DNA of 64,000 nt, taken from assembly GCF_002878395.1 (NCBI RefSeq), contig NC_061122.1:76198117-76262116 (forward strand), given 5' to 3'. Both the position numbers and the translations under genes were made by a program. The notes below the pieces were generated by a model. That model saw only the letters and a list, made by a program, of their open reading frames with translations. It ran no database searches and was not told the origin of the DNA. This DNA is from Capsicum annuum (taxonomy: Eukaryota > Streptophyta > Magnoliopsida > Solanales > Solanaceae). Positions within the stretch are counted from its first letter, which is position 1. The number at the start of each line of letters is the position of its first letter. Positions 1 to 11,596 of the stretch are shown here, one piece after another.

Positions 1-554
1 AAAGAAAGGACGAATATAACCCAACCTAGATGGAAAATGAAAATCATAATCCAAATGGCCTACTCACCTCAAAAAAATCCATAATACCCTTGAGGTGTGC
101 CCCAAATTCTCTACAAATGCTCAAGTATGTGCTTATTGGGCTTTTATGTTTAGTCTTTCCTAAATGGGTTACTTTCTGGGCCATATGATGTAATAACTTA
201 GACTAGACCATAAATAGGACTTCTCTTTAATTTAGTACGTATTTATTGATGAATTATGAATGTAAACACTTGTGAAAGTTTAAGGCACGCTTGGATTAGC
301 TTGTGGCAAGCGTGAAATCGCTTATGTTGATTTTTTGTTTAGAGATGTGGGTTACTTAGGAATCCAGTTCCCTTAAGGTCAACATAGGAGATTAGGTGCT
401 TTGTGTGATATTTAATAGAGGGTTTAGGGTTTGATGCACCTTTTATTTTTTGTTCATTTATATTGTGTCTATCTATTATTTGTTCTCTATCTATCTTACC
501 TTTTATTTTCATATTGTAGTTTAGTTTTTGATTTTATACTTTGTTCATATATCA
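1..554 (+). repeat. 5' LTR of element A
   Basis: Similarity to the 3' LTR is clear from about 68 to 554 and ends in CA two bases before the primer site. The first 60 bases do not align convincingly, so the true start is unresolved and may lie just outside the window. A telomere-like GGGTTTAGGGTTT stretch near 421 is also present in the right copy. Confidence 0.7.
210..216 (+). promoter_or_regulatory. TATA-like box in the 5' LTR of A
   Basis: ATAAATA in an AT-rich setting. The same heptamer and flanks occur in the 3' LTR at 3525-3531. Conservation in both copies fits a U3 core promoter, but no transcript start can be seen. Confidence 0.4.
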
Positions 555-556
555 TT

Positions 557-568
557 TGGTATCAGAGC
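557..568 (+). promoter_or_regulatory. Primer binding site of element A (initiator tRNA-Met type)
   Basis: TGGTATCAGAGC, the standard plant primer site complementary to the 3' end of initiator tRNA-Met. It lies two bases after the LTR's terminal CA and fixes the LTR/interior boundary. Confidence 0.85.
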
Positions 569-1803
569 CGATCTTGATTTTATTCCTATGAAGTTAATCT
601 TGGGTTTGTTATCTTGAAAATCTACAAAAAAAGTGTCAAAATTGAAAATCCCTAAAAAAGTACTATTCATGTTTTTATCCCTAGGTCAACTATTAATTTT
701 TTGATTTTTTTGTTTTTATTAGGTTTATAGTGTTAGATTTGTGTTCTCTAACAGTAATGGAGTCTAAGTTTCAAATTTGAGCTTAATAGGAGTCATTTTG
801 AGTGAGTTACCATTATTGAAAGATTGAATTTGAAGAAAGTGAAGAGGACAAAAATTTGGAAAAATCGGTTGAGAATTTGGGCAAAATAATGTTGTTAATG
901 AGTTTACATCATTGAAAAGTTCTTACATTCAAAATTTTAACCTATTTTAGCCTTGGAGAAGAAGTTAGTGTTCTTGGGGTTGTTGAATATATTCAAATCT
1001 TCATCAAAAGTTGTTGTTTAATCCAAAAAGAAGGAAGAAAAGTATGGAAAAAGTGTTTTTTCATAGAGCATAAAAGAAGATTCTAAAGGATATTCCACAA
1101 GAGAGTACAAGGGGGACCTTTTAGAGGGAAGAAAGGGCCATTTCAAGAGAGAAGGGCAGGTGACCTGCTTTGCATCTGTGCCCAAGGTACTCTTGGTCTG
1201 CTCCAGCAGGTCCAACTTACCTCCAACCAATAGGTAAGGTATTTCCTATGTCCAAACAGTGACCCACATGCTGTAGCAGCCCCAAACACATCCCATCAAT
1301 GCAAAATACCTCTGGTGAATGCAAACAACCCCAAATGCACTCCAAATGCATTTCAACACTTCTCTAACATCAAATAAAGTTCTAAAAAACCTATAAACAA
1401 TTTAAAAACTCCATTGCTCAAGGTTTGATTCTTAATTTCAATTTCTTTATTCTTAAATCCCTTCTTAAATCCCTACTATGTTGATCGATTAGTTCTTGAG
1501 TCCTATTTCTTTTGTCGTCCTACTTCTTTCAAGCTTTTATCTTTTGATTCATTTTGATTTCTTGGTTCAAGTCATTAAATAATTTTATTTTTTGAGTATT
1601 TCAAAAAAAAAAAGAAGTCCATTCTGAACTCAAGCCATAATTGGTACCACACATACTCATTGGAGTATAAACGATCTTTCAAGGCTTGCGACACCAATTG
1701 AGAGACAAACCAAAGATGTGAACATTGAGAGATTGTGAGGTTTATTTCCTAACTTTAACTTGTTTTTTTTTTTGATTTTTTAGTATTTATTTTATTTGGT
1801 ACC
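569..1803 (+). other. Leader of element A, no gene seen
   Basis: About 1.2 kb between primer site and the start of the long frame. It is AT-rich and has stops in all frames. I see no recognisable protein or RNA motif in it. Confidence 0.5.
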
Positions 1804-3369
1804 ATGGATGAAAATACCTCAAATTCTATCTTAGCAGCCCTTGAAGCTCTCAATCGTAAGATAGATAACATGGGTGGAAGGATGTACAACATAATAGATC
1901 GTATAAACTATTGTAACTCCAACCTTCAAGATCCCTTGAGTGATCATACTCCAAATGAACTTCAAGGTAACCAAGATAACTCTTGCACTCTAGTAAATAT
2001 GAAAGATCATTGTGAGGCTAGTAGCCAACTATGTGTGAGTGATATCTTATCTTTAGATAATCCTAATGTATATTTACTTAATTATGATAATGTACAAATT
2101 GAGTGTATGGATACACTAGTTGATACTAATGTTTAACAAATTGTCTACTCTAGTAAGATCGATTTGTGTCCACCTAGTGTTGAAGCCATTTTGATAAGTG
2201 ATAATACATTGTCTTATGGAAATTATGTGGACCAACATATGTGTGAACCTAGTATACCACTTGAGGATGTTTGAGATATGGTTAATGAACCTCAAGTAAG
2301 TTATGATGTTGAAAATGTTGGTCAATCGAATAGGAGTGACCTTCTATTTTCCTTTGATGATGTTCATACTAGTGTAGAGGGTATAATTTTTTGTATTGGG
2401 GGAACTCTTGGGGGAGAGGAGTGTTGCCTAAACCCATGTCTAAGGACACCCTACCCATTTGACCCCGATGATTATTTCGATTATGCTGGTTTTTCTTCAT
2501 ACCGCTTGGTGCTTGGTAAAGATGACAAGCAAACCATGGTTGAGCTTGTTGGAACTCATCCCTATGATGGAGAGTCTTTCTTGAAGTTTTCTAATCTACT
2601 TGAGGGACCAAAGCTGTGTAAGGGAAGGATTTCTAAAATGGATGAGTGTTCTAGAGGGGTTATGTGATTATTAAAACTTCGAACCCATATAAACCATCAT
2701 GAGATGTTAATTGATTACCACGGTTTCTTTAGCCTTTCCCGTTGTTAAAATCTCTTGAATAACCAAGTAGTTTCTATATTATGGGGTTATACACTCTTGA
2801 TTTATCATTTTGATGCTTGATTATATCTTAAATGTGTGCAACTTTGGCATGATGATATTTTTATCATATTGAGGTTGTTTGGAAATCTTCTTAATGGAAC
2901 CTACTTAGGGAAATTTCTTGATGCTTATCATAGCCAACTCCTTTGCACTTTTAATGTTGACTTCTCTTCCATTGTCTTAAAGGATGTTTGGTTATATGTG
3001 AAATAGATATTCCCTTGGCATGGATATTTTTATTTTAACCCTTGTGCTAACCCTCATTCCATGAGGAAATATTGGTTGTGTTTTCTTATCTTATGTTTAA
3101 AGGTTGTAGATTCGAGGAAGAATCTTCTTGAAGAAGGAGAGGAGGATACAATCTAAATGGCCTTCAAATTGCTTGAGATGATGCTAACGGGTCAAGAGAA
3201 ACTTGATGACTTCTTAATGGTTACCAAAAGGTATCCATTGGATGATTATTATGATCAAAGAGGCTCAAGGGAAATTATTAAGGCCAAGGGAAGGAAAAAT
3301 AGGGATAGAAAGCCCCCGAACGAGGACATGCACCCCATCTGCTTTGGAGGTGCACCCAACCCGCTCTAG
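1804..3369 (+). pseudogene. Unknown ORF of element A (522 codons, seven in-frame stops)
   Basis: One frame runs from ATG 1804 to TAG 3367 without a frameshift. It is broken by seven in-frame stops: 2134 (TAA), 2272 (TGA), 2665 (TGA), about 2746 (TAA), about 2818 (TGA), about 3004 (TAG) and 3154 (TAA). The N-terminal 40 residues look like an amphipathic or coiled-coil segment (ILAALEALNRKIDNMGGRM). The middle is acidic, near residues 180-280, with PYPFDPDDYFDYAGF around residue 220. The segment from about residue 345 is aromatic-rich (WHDDIFIILRLFGNLL). The C-terminus is basic (REIIKAKGRKNRDRK). I recognise no gag zinc knuckle, protease, RT or integrase motif. It might be a highly diverged gag or a captured sequence; I cannot assign a function. 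Retention of one frame over 1.5 kb argues it was once translated. Confidence 0.55.
3286..3312 (+). other. Candidate polypurine tract of element A
   Basis: Twenty-seven bases that are almost all A and G lie just left of the 3' LTR. They fit a plus-strand primer. A second purine run at 3129-3148 is an alternative, because the bases after it (about 3147-3163) resemble 46-61 near the left end. Confidence 0.4.
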
Positions 3370-3871
3370 ATCCGCTAGAGTGGGTCAAAACAGCCCACTA
3401 TACCCTTGGGGTGCACCCCAAATGATCTACAAATGCTCAAGCATGTGATTAATGGGCTTCTATGTTTAGTATTTCCTAAATGGGTCACTTTTGGGCCATA
3501 TGATGTAATAACTTAGCCTAGACCATAAATAGGAATTCTCTTTCATTTAGTAGGTAGTTATTGACAAATTATGAATGTAAAAACTTGTGAAAGTGTGAGA
3601 CAGGCTTGGATTATCTTGTGGCAAGCGTGGAATCGATTATGTTGTTTTTTGTTTAGAAATGTAGGTTGCTCGGAAATGCAATTCCCTTGAGTTCTATGTA
3701 GGAGATTAGGTGTTTTGTGTGACATTGGATAGAGGGTTTAGGGTTTTATACACCCTTTATTTGTTATTCATTCATCCATTGTGTCTATCTATTATTTGTT
3801 CTCTACCTATCTTTACCTTTTATTTTCGTATCATAGTTTAGTTTTCAATTCCATACTTTGTTCGTATATCC
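3313..3871 (+). repeat. 3' LTR of element A
   Basis: Matches the 5' LTR from about 3391 to 3871 with substitutions and small indels, including shared CTACAAATGCTCAAG and GGGTTTAGGGTTT motifs and the TATA-like box at 3525. The left boundary is placed after the purine tract and is uncertain by up to 80 bases. Element B's integrase begins immediately after 3871. Confidence 0.7.
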
Positions 3872-4900
3872 TATTCCTTCCAAACTGCATCACTCCCTTC
3901 TTAGGGGATACCTTCAAGAACACTAAATCATCCACATTAAACTTTAAATCCATGCGCCTCACATCAGCATAGGACTTTTTGCGACTTTGGGTGGCCTTAA
4001 GTCTATCCGAAATAACCTTCACCTTTTCCATGGTTTGGTGAACCAAGGGATTGTATAACCTATTCTCACTAACCTCAAACCACCCAATAAGAGACCTACA
4101 CCTCCTACCATAAAGGGCTTCAAAAGGAGCCATCCCAATACTAGAGTGAAAACTATTATTATATGCAAACTCTATGAGAGGCAAATGATTAACCCAACTT
4201 CCACCAAAGCCAATCACACATGACCTTAGCATATCCTCTAATGTCTAAATAGTCCTCTCTGCTTATCCATCCATCTGAGGGTGGAAAACGGTGCTAAGGT
4301 TCACCTTAGTCCCTAAACCTCTCTGAAAAAATGCAAAAAAGAGAGGAGAACTGAGTACCTCGATCTGTTATGATAGAAATTAGAGCACCATGCTACTTGA
4401 TGATTTCTTGAATGAAAAACTTAGAATAATCCTCTATCGAATGAGTAGTCTTTATGGTAAAAAGTGAGTGGAATTAGTCATCCTATCAATGATGGCCCAC
4501 ATCAAATCAAACTGATGGTGAGGCCGCAGAAGACCAGTAGCAAAATTCATATTAATTACTTCCCATTTCCACACGGGCAACTCAATTTCTTGAAATAACC
4601 CACTAGACCTCAAGTGCTTCACCTTCACTTGCTAACACACCATGTACTTAGCCATAAAATTTACCATAAACCATTTCTTGTTATTCCACCAATAGATCTC
4701 TTAAAATCATGGTACATCTTTACTGAACTTGGATGAACAATGTACCTCAACTCATGAGCCTCAGCCAAGATCCTCTCTCGTAAGACATCAACATCGGGAA
4801 CACACAATCTATCTTGGTACCTCAAGATACTATCACCACCAATCTCAAAAGTCATCACCCTATGGTGACCCACTCATCCTTGATTCTTAATAGAATAGGA
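3872..4900 (-). pseudogene. Element B integrase (zinc-binding domain, core and start of C-terminal domain)
   Basis: Read from 4900 down to 3872. The zinc-binding region is recognisable (LCVPDVDVLRERILAEAHEL, 4802-4743). The core's last part is well kept at 4232-3872 (PLIEFAYNNSFHSSIGMAPF, then ALYGRRCRS), followed by the KSYADVRR segment and KVSPKKGVMQFGR. In chromoviruses this GWFEV...SPMKGVMRFG stretch joins the integrase core to its C-terminal domain. The frame stops abruptly at the element A junction. Stops and frame changes in the region between (about 4240-4660) destroy the catalytic part. The normal role would be insertion of element cDNA into the genome. Confidence 0.85.
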
Positions 4901-6450
4901 TTTGAAATCTCCTTCTCCTTCACCAAGGCACCTAGAGAGGACTTCGCCGCCTCTTGAACAATCACACCACCATCCTCAGAGCCTAAAAGATGAACTCCAA
5001 GATGATCCAAATGGTGAATATCCTTCACCAACCCTCACTTCTCCTCATCAACATAAGATAAGATCCTTATAGATAACCTACTAAGAGCATCAACAACAAT
5101 GTTAGCTTTACCTAGATGAAAATGAAGACTCATATTATAGTCCTTGAGCAACTCAATCTATCTCCTTTGCTTGAGATCCAACTCCTTCTGGGTGAACATG
5201 TACTGCAAACTCTTGTGTTTCGAGAATATGTAAACGTGAACCCTATACAGGTAATGTCCCCAAATCTTAAAAGAAAAGACTACCACTAAAAATTCCAAAT
5301 CATGTGTCAGATAGTTCTTCTCATACACCTTCAACTACCAACAAATATATGCCACAACCATACCCTACTTCATCAACACATAACCCAGTCCCAAATGAGA
5401 TACAACATAATAAACAACAAAGCCATCAGTAACCTTGGGTAGGGTTAAAATAGGAGTAGAAGTCAACTTATCCTTTAACTACTCAAAACTACCCTCACAA
5501 GCATCAGACCACAGGAATTTCACCTTCTTCTGAGTTAATCTATTCAACCGGGCTACAATAGAAGACAATCTATCTACAAACCTCCTATAATTTTGGCCAA
5601 TCCCAAGAAGCTCCGAATGTCGATTGGAGTCGTGGGTCTAGGCCACTTCTTAACCACTACGAATTTCTGTGGATCCACTATGATCCCTTCACTAGAAACA
5701 ACATGACCTAGAAAAGTAACAACATTCAACCAGAGCTCACACTTCAAAAACTTAGCATACAAATATAGATCCTTCAAGGTCTGTAACACTATATGGAGGT
5801 GATCGGCATGACCCACTTTGCTGTTAGAATATAACAGGATTTCATTTATAAACACAATGACAAATAAGTCCATAAATTAATAGAATACCTAGTTCATAAG
5901 ATCCATAAATGCCATTGGTGCATTAGTCAAACCAAAGGACATCACAAAAAACTCAAAATGACCATAACGGGTTTGAAAAACAGTCTTAGGGACACCCACC
6001 TCCCTAATCTTCAATTGATGATAACTCGACCAAAGGTTAATCTTAGAAAATTACTTTATACCCTACAAATAGTCAAATAGGTCATCAATCCTAAAAAGAG
6101 GATACCTATTCCTTACTATCACCTTATTCAACTTGCGGTAATCTATACATATCTGAAGGGACCCATCCTTCTCACACATAAAGATTACTAACGCACCCCA
6201 TGGGGAAATGATAGGGAAGATAAAACCCTTATCAAGAAGATCTTTCAACTGCTCCTTAAGTTCTTTCAACTTATCTAGATCTGTTTTATAAGGAGGGATA
6301 GAGATAGGACGAGTGTTCGAAAGAAGATCGACCCGAAAATCAATTTCCCTATCTGGAGGGACACCAGAAAGATCATCAACAAACACTTTGGGAAACTCAT
6401 TGACTGTAGGGACAGATGATAAAGAAGGACCCTCAGAATTAGAATCTTTA
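4901..6450 (-). pseudogene. Element B reverse transcriptase and RNase H
   Basis: Read from 6450 to 4901. The RT N-terminal part is seen at 6386-6063 ([37 protein letters not shown]). The palm is at 5873-5574, where the usual FIDDIL catalytic box reads FINEIL: both catalytic aspartates are replaced, so this copy could not polymerise DNA. Downstream of the palm the LGHVVSSEGI and RSFLGLA motifs are clear. RNase H occupies roughly 5570-4950 but is heavily mutated. Frame changes occur between 6063 and 5874. The family's role is copying retrotransposon RNA into DNA inside cytoplasmic particles. Confidence 0.85.
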
Positions 6451-6960
6451 ACCTAAACCAGGTGACACAGGAACCTATTGGAAATAAATTTCTAGGCTCT
6501 AAAATAAGAAATGAACCTTCCCTTAGGAACTTGAGAACTCCCTTGCCACTCAATCATTGATTTATTCAAGAATTGAAAACTAACCCTTTGGGTCCTACAA
6601 TCATGAGATGCTTATCAAAAACAGATCCAATCCATCTCTAAGATAACGTCAAAATCTAACATCTCTAATGTCGTCCTATCGCAATCCAAATAGATCCAAT
6701 CCATCCACCAATGTCTTTCTATCGCAAATAGATACCACACAACCCCTATAGACTCTCCTAGCCATAATAGATTCACCATTGGGGTAGACACCAACAAGGG
6801 ATCTAGAATAAACTCAGGACCAAAACTAAAATAAATAGTCACATAAGGGTCATATAAAAAAAGGTAGAACCGAGATCTAGCGGACAATACACATCACGAG
6901 AGAAGAGTTTTAACATTCCAGTATCAATATCAGGAGATGCCTTACAGTCCTAATGGGTGG
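6451..6960 (-). pseudogene. Element B aspartic protease
   Basis: At 6887-6615 the protease fold's GPEFILDPLLVSTPMVN and LEMLDFDVILEMDW stretches match the gypsy protease of chromoviruses (consensus VSTPVGDS and FDVILGMDWL). The active-site D-S/T-G box is damaged. A leucine-aspartate-leucine-glycine-serine-threonine version is readable only in a neighbouring frame near 6880. It would normally cleave the Gag-Pol polyprotein. It lies directly upstream of RT, the expected order. Confidence 0.75.
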
Positions 6961-8259
6961 AAAGATAATACAAATAATTTCGACCAGTGTCGGAGCTAGA
7001 AGTAGCACCATTTGGTGTAACAGCTAAAGAAGTAGCAATCGAGACCTTACGAGCCCTAGTGGCAACATTGTTGGAGGGATAGTTCCCCTGAATATGGCCA
7101 GACCATATCTGAAACACTTATTTCTCCTCTCATAACAAAAACTACTATGCAACTAACAAAATAATCAAGGAGGATAAGATAGAGCTGACTAGGCCCCACT
7201 GGCCTGAGATTGGACACCTTGTGCCTTAAACCCACCATTGCTACACAAGAGGTAATTACTAGTTGATTTAGGATATAGAGCACTTTTTATAGAATAAAAA
7301 CCAAAATTTTCTCACTTCTTCTTAGACCATTTCCTACCATCTCTACCACTATTCTGCTGGCCTCCATCCTGCTTAGAATACTTGGGCTTCTTACCTTGTC
7401 TTTCCCTTATTTTAACTTGTTTTTTTTTATTATTAACCTATTACATATACACCACAAGCCTAAAGATATCTATGTCACTATTTAACAAGGCGGCCTTGCA
7501 CTCTGAACTAAGTCCCGAGATAAGACTAAAGCAAACCTCCTCATCTTAGACCTCATGCCTGACACTAGCTCAGGAGCATAACAAGACAGCTGATGTAATT
7601 TTAGGGCATAATATTTTATTAACTTCTTACACTATTTCAGATTCACAAACTCCTCAGCTTTAGCCTCCCTCAACTTCTGAGGAAAAAATAATCAGGAAGG
7701 TACCTAAAAACTCATACAATAGTTCCAACTCTGCACCATCACCCCAACATTGATCCCATTTCTCAGACCAATGATATTCCACATCTTTCAACTGATATAT
7801 GGAAAATTCCACACCCTTAAAGTTAAAAAAATGTATAAACCTGAATTTCTTATCCATCTTATCCATGAACCCTTAAGGATCCTTCTCAACATTAAAGCCA
7901 GTAAAGTTTGGAGGACTGAGCCTTAACTATCCGACTCAAATAGCCTTATAAGAATTCACAGTAGTACCAGCAGGACCCAACGAATACGACTGATATGTCA
8001 CCAACTGGGTTAATAGATGAATAGATTAATAAAACTCAGCATTAGAAATGTCTTCTTGGGGTGGTGGGGAATGATCATCATTAATCAAAGGAGCTCGATG
8101 AGGACTAGTAGGGTTCGATGGAACTCTATGTGAGGTAGTACAATTAGGAGCTAGAGCTTTAGACCTGGTCTGAACTCCATAAACAGGATGCGTTCTATCC
8201 ATATTGTCCTCAAGTGTGATAGAAGAGGTTCCACAGACATCGAATCTTTGAGGAGACAC
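6961..8259 (-). pseudogene. Element B gag with decayed CCHC zinc knuckle
   Basis: Read from 8259. An N-terminal stretch rich in S, T, P and H is followed at 7866-7660 by a capsid-like segment (FKGVEFSIYQLKDVEYHWSE) that matches the chromovirus gag 'GVE.AAYQLKDVAYQW' region. Near 7125-7080 a CFRYG...GHIQGNYP-like string in two frames is the remains of the CCHC RNA-binding knuckle; frameshifts and lost cysteines break it. Stops are frequent. Gag forms the particle that packages element RNA. The start at 8259 is chosen because it is the first ATG after the leader. Confidence 0.7.
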
Positions 8260-8457
8260 AATCTAAAATACGAACAATTGGGAATTAGAAAATATTTCAA
8301 CACCCTAGACTCTCTAGCTTAAAACTAGAATAATAAGAAAGGGAAACATTCCTGAATATCTCATAGCCTCTTCCTCATAAGTGTGGCACATTGCACACCC
8401 ATTAAATATACTATACTTGACATGGCTTTGTGGATACCCTATTAACCATAAACCTAG

Positions 8458-8469
8458 GCTCCGATACCA
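8458..8469 (-). promoter_or_regulatory. Primer binding site of element B
   Basis: On the minus strand it reads TGGTATCGGAGC, 11 of 12 identical to the initiator tRNA-Met site. It lies four bases inside the LTR edge at 8474 and gives B its orientation. Confidence 0.85.
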
Positions 8470-8473
8470 ACTT

Positions 8474-9480
8474 TGTCATGACCCAAACTTGGGCTTGGCC
8501 GTGATGGGTATCTCAACTCCAACAACGACTAGAGACCACCCTCTTTTCCTAGTCAAACATAAAATGATATAGTACTCAAAGGATGATTTCCAAATATATA
8601 ACAAGATAGAGTAAATAGTAACTCAAAGTCTGAGAATGTCAACAACTAATACCAGCCCATAGTAATCAATATAGCCATTATACCAAAAAAAACCTATGTT
8701 GGGACATGCCCTCGACCCTGACAATGATAATGAAAATGAAAAAGTAAATGTAAAGACTTTAATTCTATTTTATGGAAGGAAAATCGATAGAATAATCCAG
8801 TATTTTGGATAATGGAAGCTCACCACTTTACTGTAAATGACCAACTCTAAGATTAACTATCATTGCATAGGAAAAATAGAAGTACCTTTGGAACCTACAT
8901 CATTTGGGGATACAACATCTGAATATGGTTAATGGGGTGAGCCCTGGCATGTAACTGAGGATAAGGATAAAGTAGTGTCAGTCAAAAGTTCAATTTCAAA
9001 CTTATTGTACATGTTCACATTTATGCATACATATATATAGCAGATGCTGGGGTAAGGAACAAGTTTTAGCATGATAGTAAATTATTATCCTGGACTATGT
9101 AGCTCAACTATCATAAAAAGACACCTACGGGGTATATAGGTTCAGGAAGACCTAGGAATGCCCGACCCCATGTCAATCCAAGATATAAAATATATCAATA
9201 GTGTGAATCGTGCACACGATCATCTAGGCAACCCTCACATCAACAAATGTGAGTTTTCAATATAAGTTATTTGAGACTACACCTTCATAGCTTAGCTACA
9301 TAACCCCTAATTAAGCCTAATTAAAAACAATTTCCACATTACCCATTCGTTAACCAAGTAATCATTCATTAAGGAACACCACAGTATCGTCATACTATTT
9401 AACTTGCAAGCTCATAATCATTCCATTACAATTCGATTAACTTGGGGGAATTCCTTGACCCCCTTTGTTCATTAAATAAA
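8474..9480 (-). repeat. 5' LTR of element B, inner part
   Basis: Begins TGTCATGACC on the plus strand, which is the inverted ...GGTCATGACA end shared with LTRs J, P and Q. It matches the start of Q's LTR at 57488 in order and orientation. It stops near 9480, after a GGGGAATTCCTTGACCCCC stretch, where element C begins. The missing remainder is found at 36168-37141. Confidence 0.75.
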
Positions 9481-9493
9481 AAACATAGACAAC

Positions 9494-11425
9494 AAGGCCT
9501 TTAAAATACATATTTATTATTTAACAAGGCCTTCAAAGTATGGATTCTTACAATTTGCCCTAATGGCATTTTTCGCATATTGCTTTAGTTTAACATATTT
9601 CATTAAAATTTTTGTTTTTGTGCGGCCCTCAAGGTGATTCAAAATAAACAGTCATAGTTTGTTGCTCTATGATAGATGGATCGCGAACATCTTAAGGGGA
9701 ATTGGTCTTAAGAAGCAAAGAATTGATGAGAACCTAATCATGACTTTAGAGAAGTGCTTTGTGTAGGTCATTTTTGCAGTGACTTGGAATAAATGGGGTT
9801 TTAAAAGAAAAATATGTCTTAAATTTCAATGGATTTAATTATGAATGCTTAATATCAATAGGTGAAATATGATTTGTTGGCTTAATTTTGAATTCAACAA
9901 AGAACAAGATTAGGAACCTTAAAGATCTGACATGCTTCCGTGCATGCACCGTGAGTGTGAGTATTTTTTTTCTATACTACATATATAGAAATGTCTATAA
10001 CTTTCTCTGTGTGTTTACAAAGTGAAATAAAGGGTGTTAGGTTTAGGAAGTGATGCATGCATTTCTTTGACAACCGCATTTTTAGCCTTTATATACCTTC
10101 CCTTATGCATATCCTTAGTCATCCCCATCGAGCCTTTAGCCTATTCTTTGGTAGCTTATATATAGCCAAATCCTTTCTTTGATAGACCTTTATTTGATCC
10201 AAAGCTTCTAAGTTCTTTAATATAGGAAATTAAGTGAGTAAGGAGTGTGAAATTAAAGTAGAAAGAAGGCGAAAGTGAAGCCCCAGAGTAGTATATTATT
10301 GGTGTACACTTTTTATGGTTGGGAGATAGAGAAATTCATTCTAAAGAAAGTTTAATTTTATTATTGCCTAGTTGGTTTACAAGGAACCTTTTTTGGCTCT
10401 AGTTTTGAACATTGTGCTCTTCAACCAAAGTTAAAGCTTTAGTTGAGGGTGGATATTATAGGGGTGCGTAACAGCAAATGGGCATGAAGAAGATCTAGAA
10501 ATTGATCATGATGGAAAAGAAAAATACTACTGCCATAGTAAGGTAATATGCTTAATGAGAATAGGGTGAAACAAACAATGTGTGAAGGTAATAAAGTGGA
10601 AATTGGATTGATAGAATATGATTTTGATTGTAGATTGATATGTATTAAAGAACTTAGGGAGATTAGTCACTATTTCTTAAATAGTTCCTACCCATCCCCT
10701 AGCTTACATTACAACCATAAAATATCAAGTTAATCCTTCATCCTAACATCTAATTATTAGTAGAGTAGTACACTAAGGGGAAACTTATGGTTCATTAACT
10801 AGCATGTATGAATCCTATTTTGAGAGAGAGTGATTTGATTTTGATATTTCCCTTATGTTATATATTGAAATTAATATGAGTGAATATGGGGACGCTTTCT
10901 TATTGTGAGGGTTCATGTGGATAAAGTCCAGTAACTTTTTGTGTTTCTAGATTGAGTAATTTGATTGAGTTTGCCAACAAGTTGGAAATTCATTATTGAG
11001 ATAGAGAAATTTGAAACAAATTATCCCATGTACTAAAACTACTTTGACATATTGAGCTAAGAAGTCATTGCTAAAATTGTAAGTGCCCAACACAAACATA
11101 ACTCTTAGGTTGTGGTGTGAAGATTGAGTGATTATGTTGTTGAGTTAAAATTGTTCAAGGACAAACAAGTTTTTAAGTGTGGTTTGGTGATCTTGGGCAT
11201 ATTTATATGTCCAATCACCAATATTCACCCAGATTTGGACTTCTTTTGAGAGCTATAATGTGCTATTCTGAGTGTAATTAAGCTTTAATTGAGTTCTCAT
11301 CTACTAGACATGATTAGCGTTTGCAGAACTAAATTATGATGGAATTAAATACGACTGGACACATCGATAAGGTTTAATGGTAAAGGGAGTAAATAAAGGC
11401 ATTAGAACATGGCTTGAGAGGTAAG
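9494..11425 (+). repeat. Duplicate of element C's 3' untranslated region plus first 238 bp of its LTR
   Basis: Collinear with about 32980-34870: shared segments include the GTGCGGCCCTCAAGGTGATTC stretch near 9620, the TTGGCTTAATTTTGAATTC stretch near 9880 and the LTR start at 11188. Because 32980-34606 lies inside element C upstream of its 3' LTR, finding it left of C's body implies a second, truncated C copy or a tandem LTR-interior-LTR array. No coding frame is seen. It ends where element G's pol fragment starts. Confidence 0.75.
11188..11425 (+). repeat. Truncated 5' LTR of element C
   Basis: TGATCTTGGGCAT start, matching the 3' LTR start at 34607 and, more loosely, the start of solo LTR H at 13047. 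Only about 238 bp remain of about 1.55 kb. A single deletion from here into element G's pol would explain the loss of both the LTR remainder and G's 5' half. Confidence 0.6.
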
Positions 11426-11540
11426 GTCATATCCTTTTTCTCTAGACATCTTAAGACCCATGAAAAGAACTATCCCACTTATGATCTCGAGTTAGCAGCA
11501 GTGGTATTTGACTTAAGGATTTAGAGGCATAAGATCCTGC

Positions 11541-11596
11541 AGTATGTTTTCTCTCAGAAAGAGCCAGCAGTATGTATTCTCTCAGAAAGACCTAAA
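11541..11596 (+). repeat. 28-bp tandem duplication in RNase H of G
   Basis: The 28 bases at 11541-11568 (starting AGTATGTTTTCTCTCAG) recur from 11569, the shared part covering about 20 bases with one mismatch. Since 28 is not a multiple of three, the reading frame changes here. Confidence 0.8.

Larger units (their letters stand above)
1..3871 (+). mobile_element. Element A: short non-autonomous LTR retrotransposon
   Basis: Direct repeats of about 0.5 kb flank a roughly 2.8 kb interior. From about position 68 the left repeat matches the right repeat from about 3391, and both run to the same terminal motif. A tRNA-Met-type primer site follows the left repeat and a purine-rich tract precedes the right one. 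The interior holds no gag, protease, RT or integrase, only one long broken frame of unknown type, so mobility would have depended on enzymes from another element. Its right end abuts element B's integrase at codon level, so A probably inserted into B. The left edge of A lies at or before the window start, so the target duplication cannot be checked. The LTRs differ at many positions, which suggests an old insertion. Confidence 0.75.

Noticed and set aside
421..433. Telomere-like GGGTTTAGGGTTT in LTR A, and AACCCTAAACCC near 30452
   Set aside because: Only one to two units; not a telomere tract. The latter is better read as promoter words.
8381..8572. 63-codon frame MWHIAHPLNIL
   Set aside because: Crosses the primer site and LTR edge of element B on the opposite strand; it is a shadow frame.
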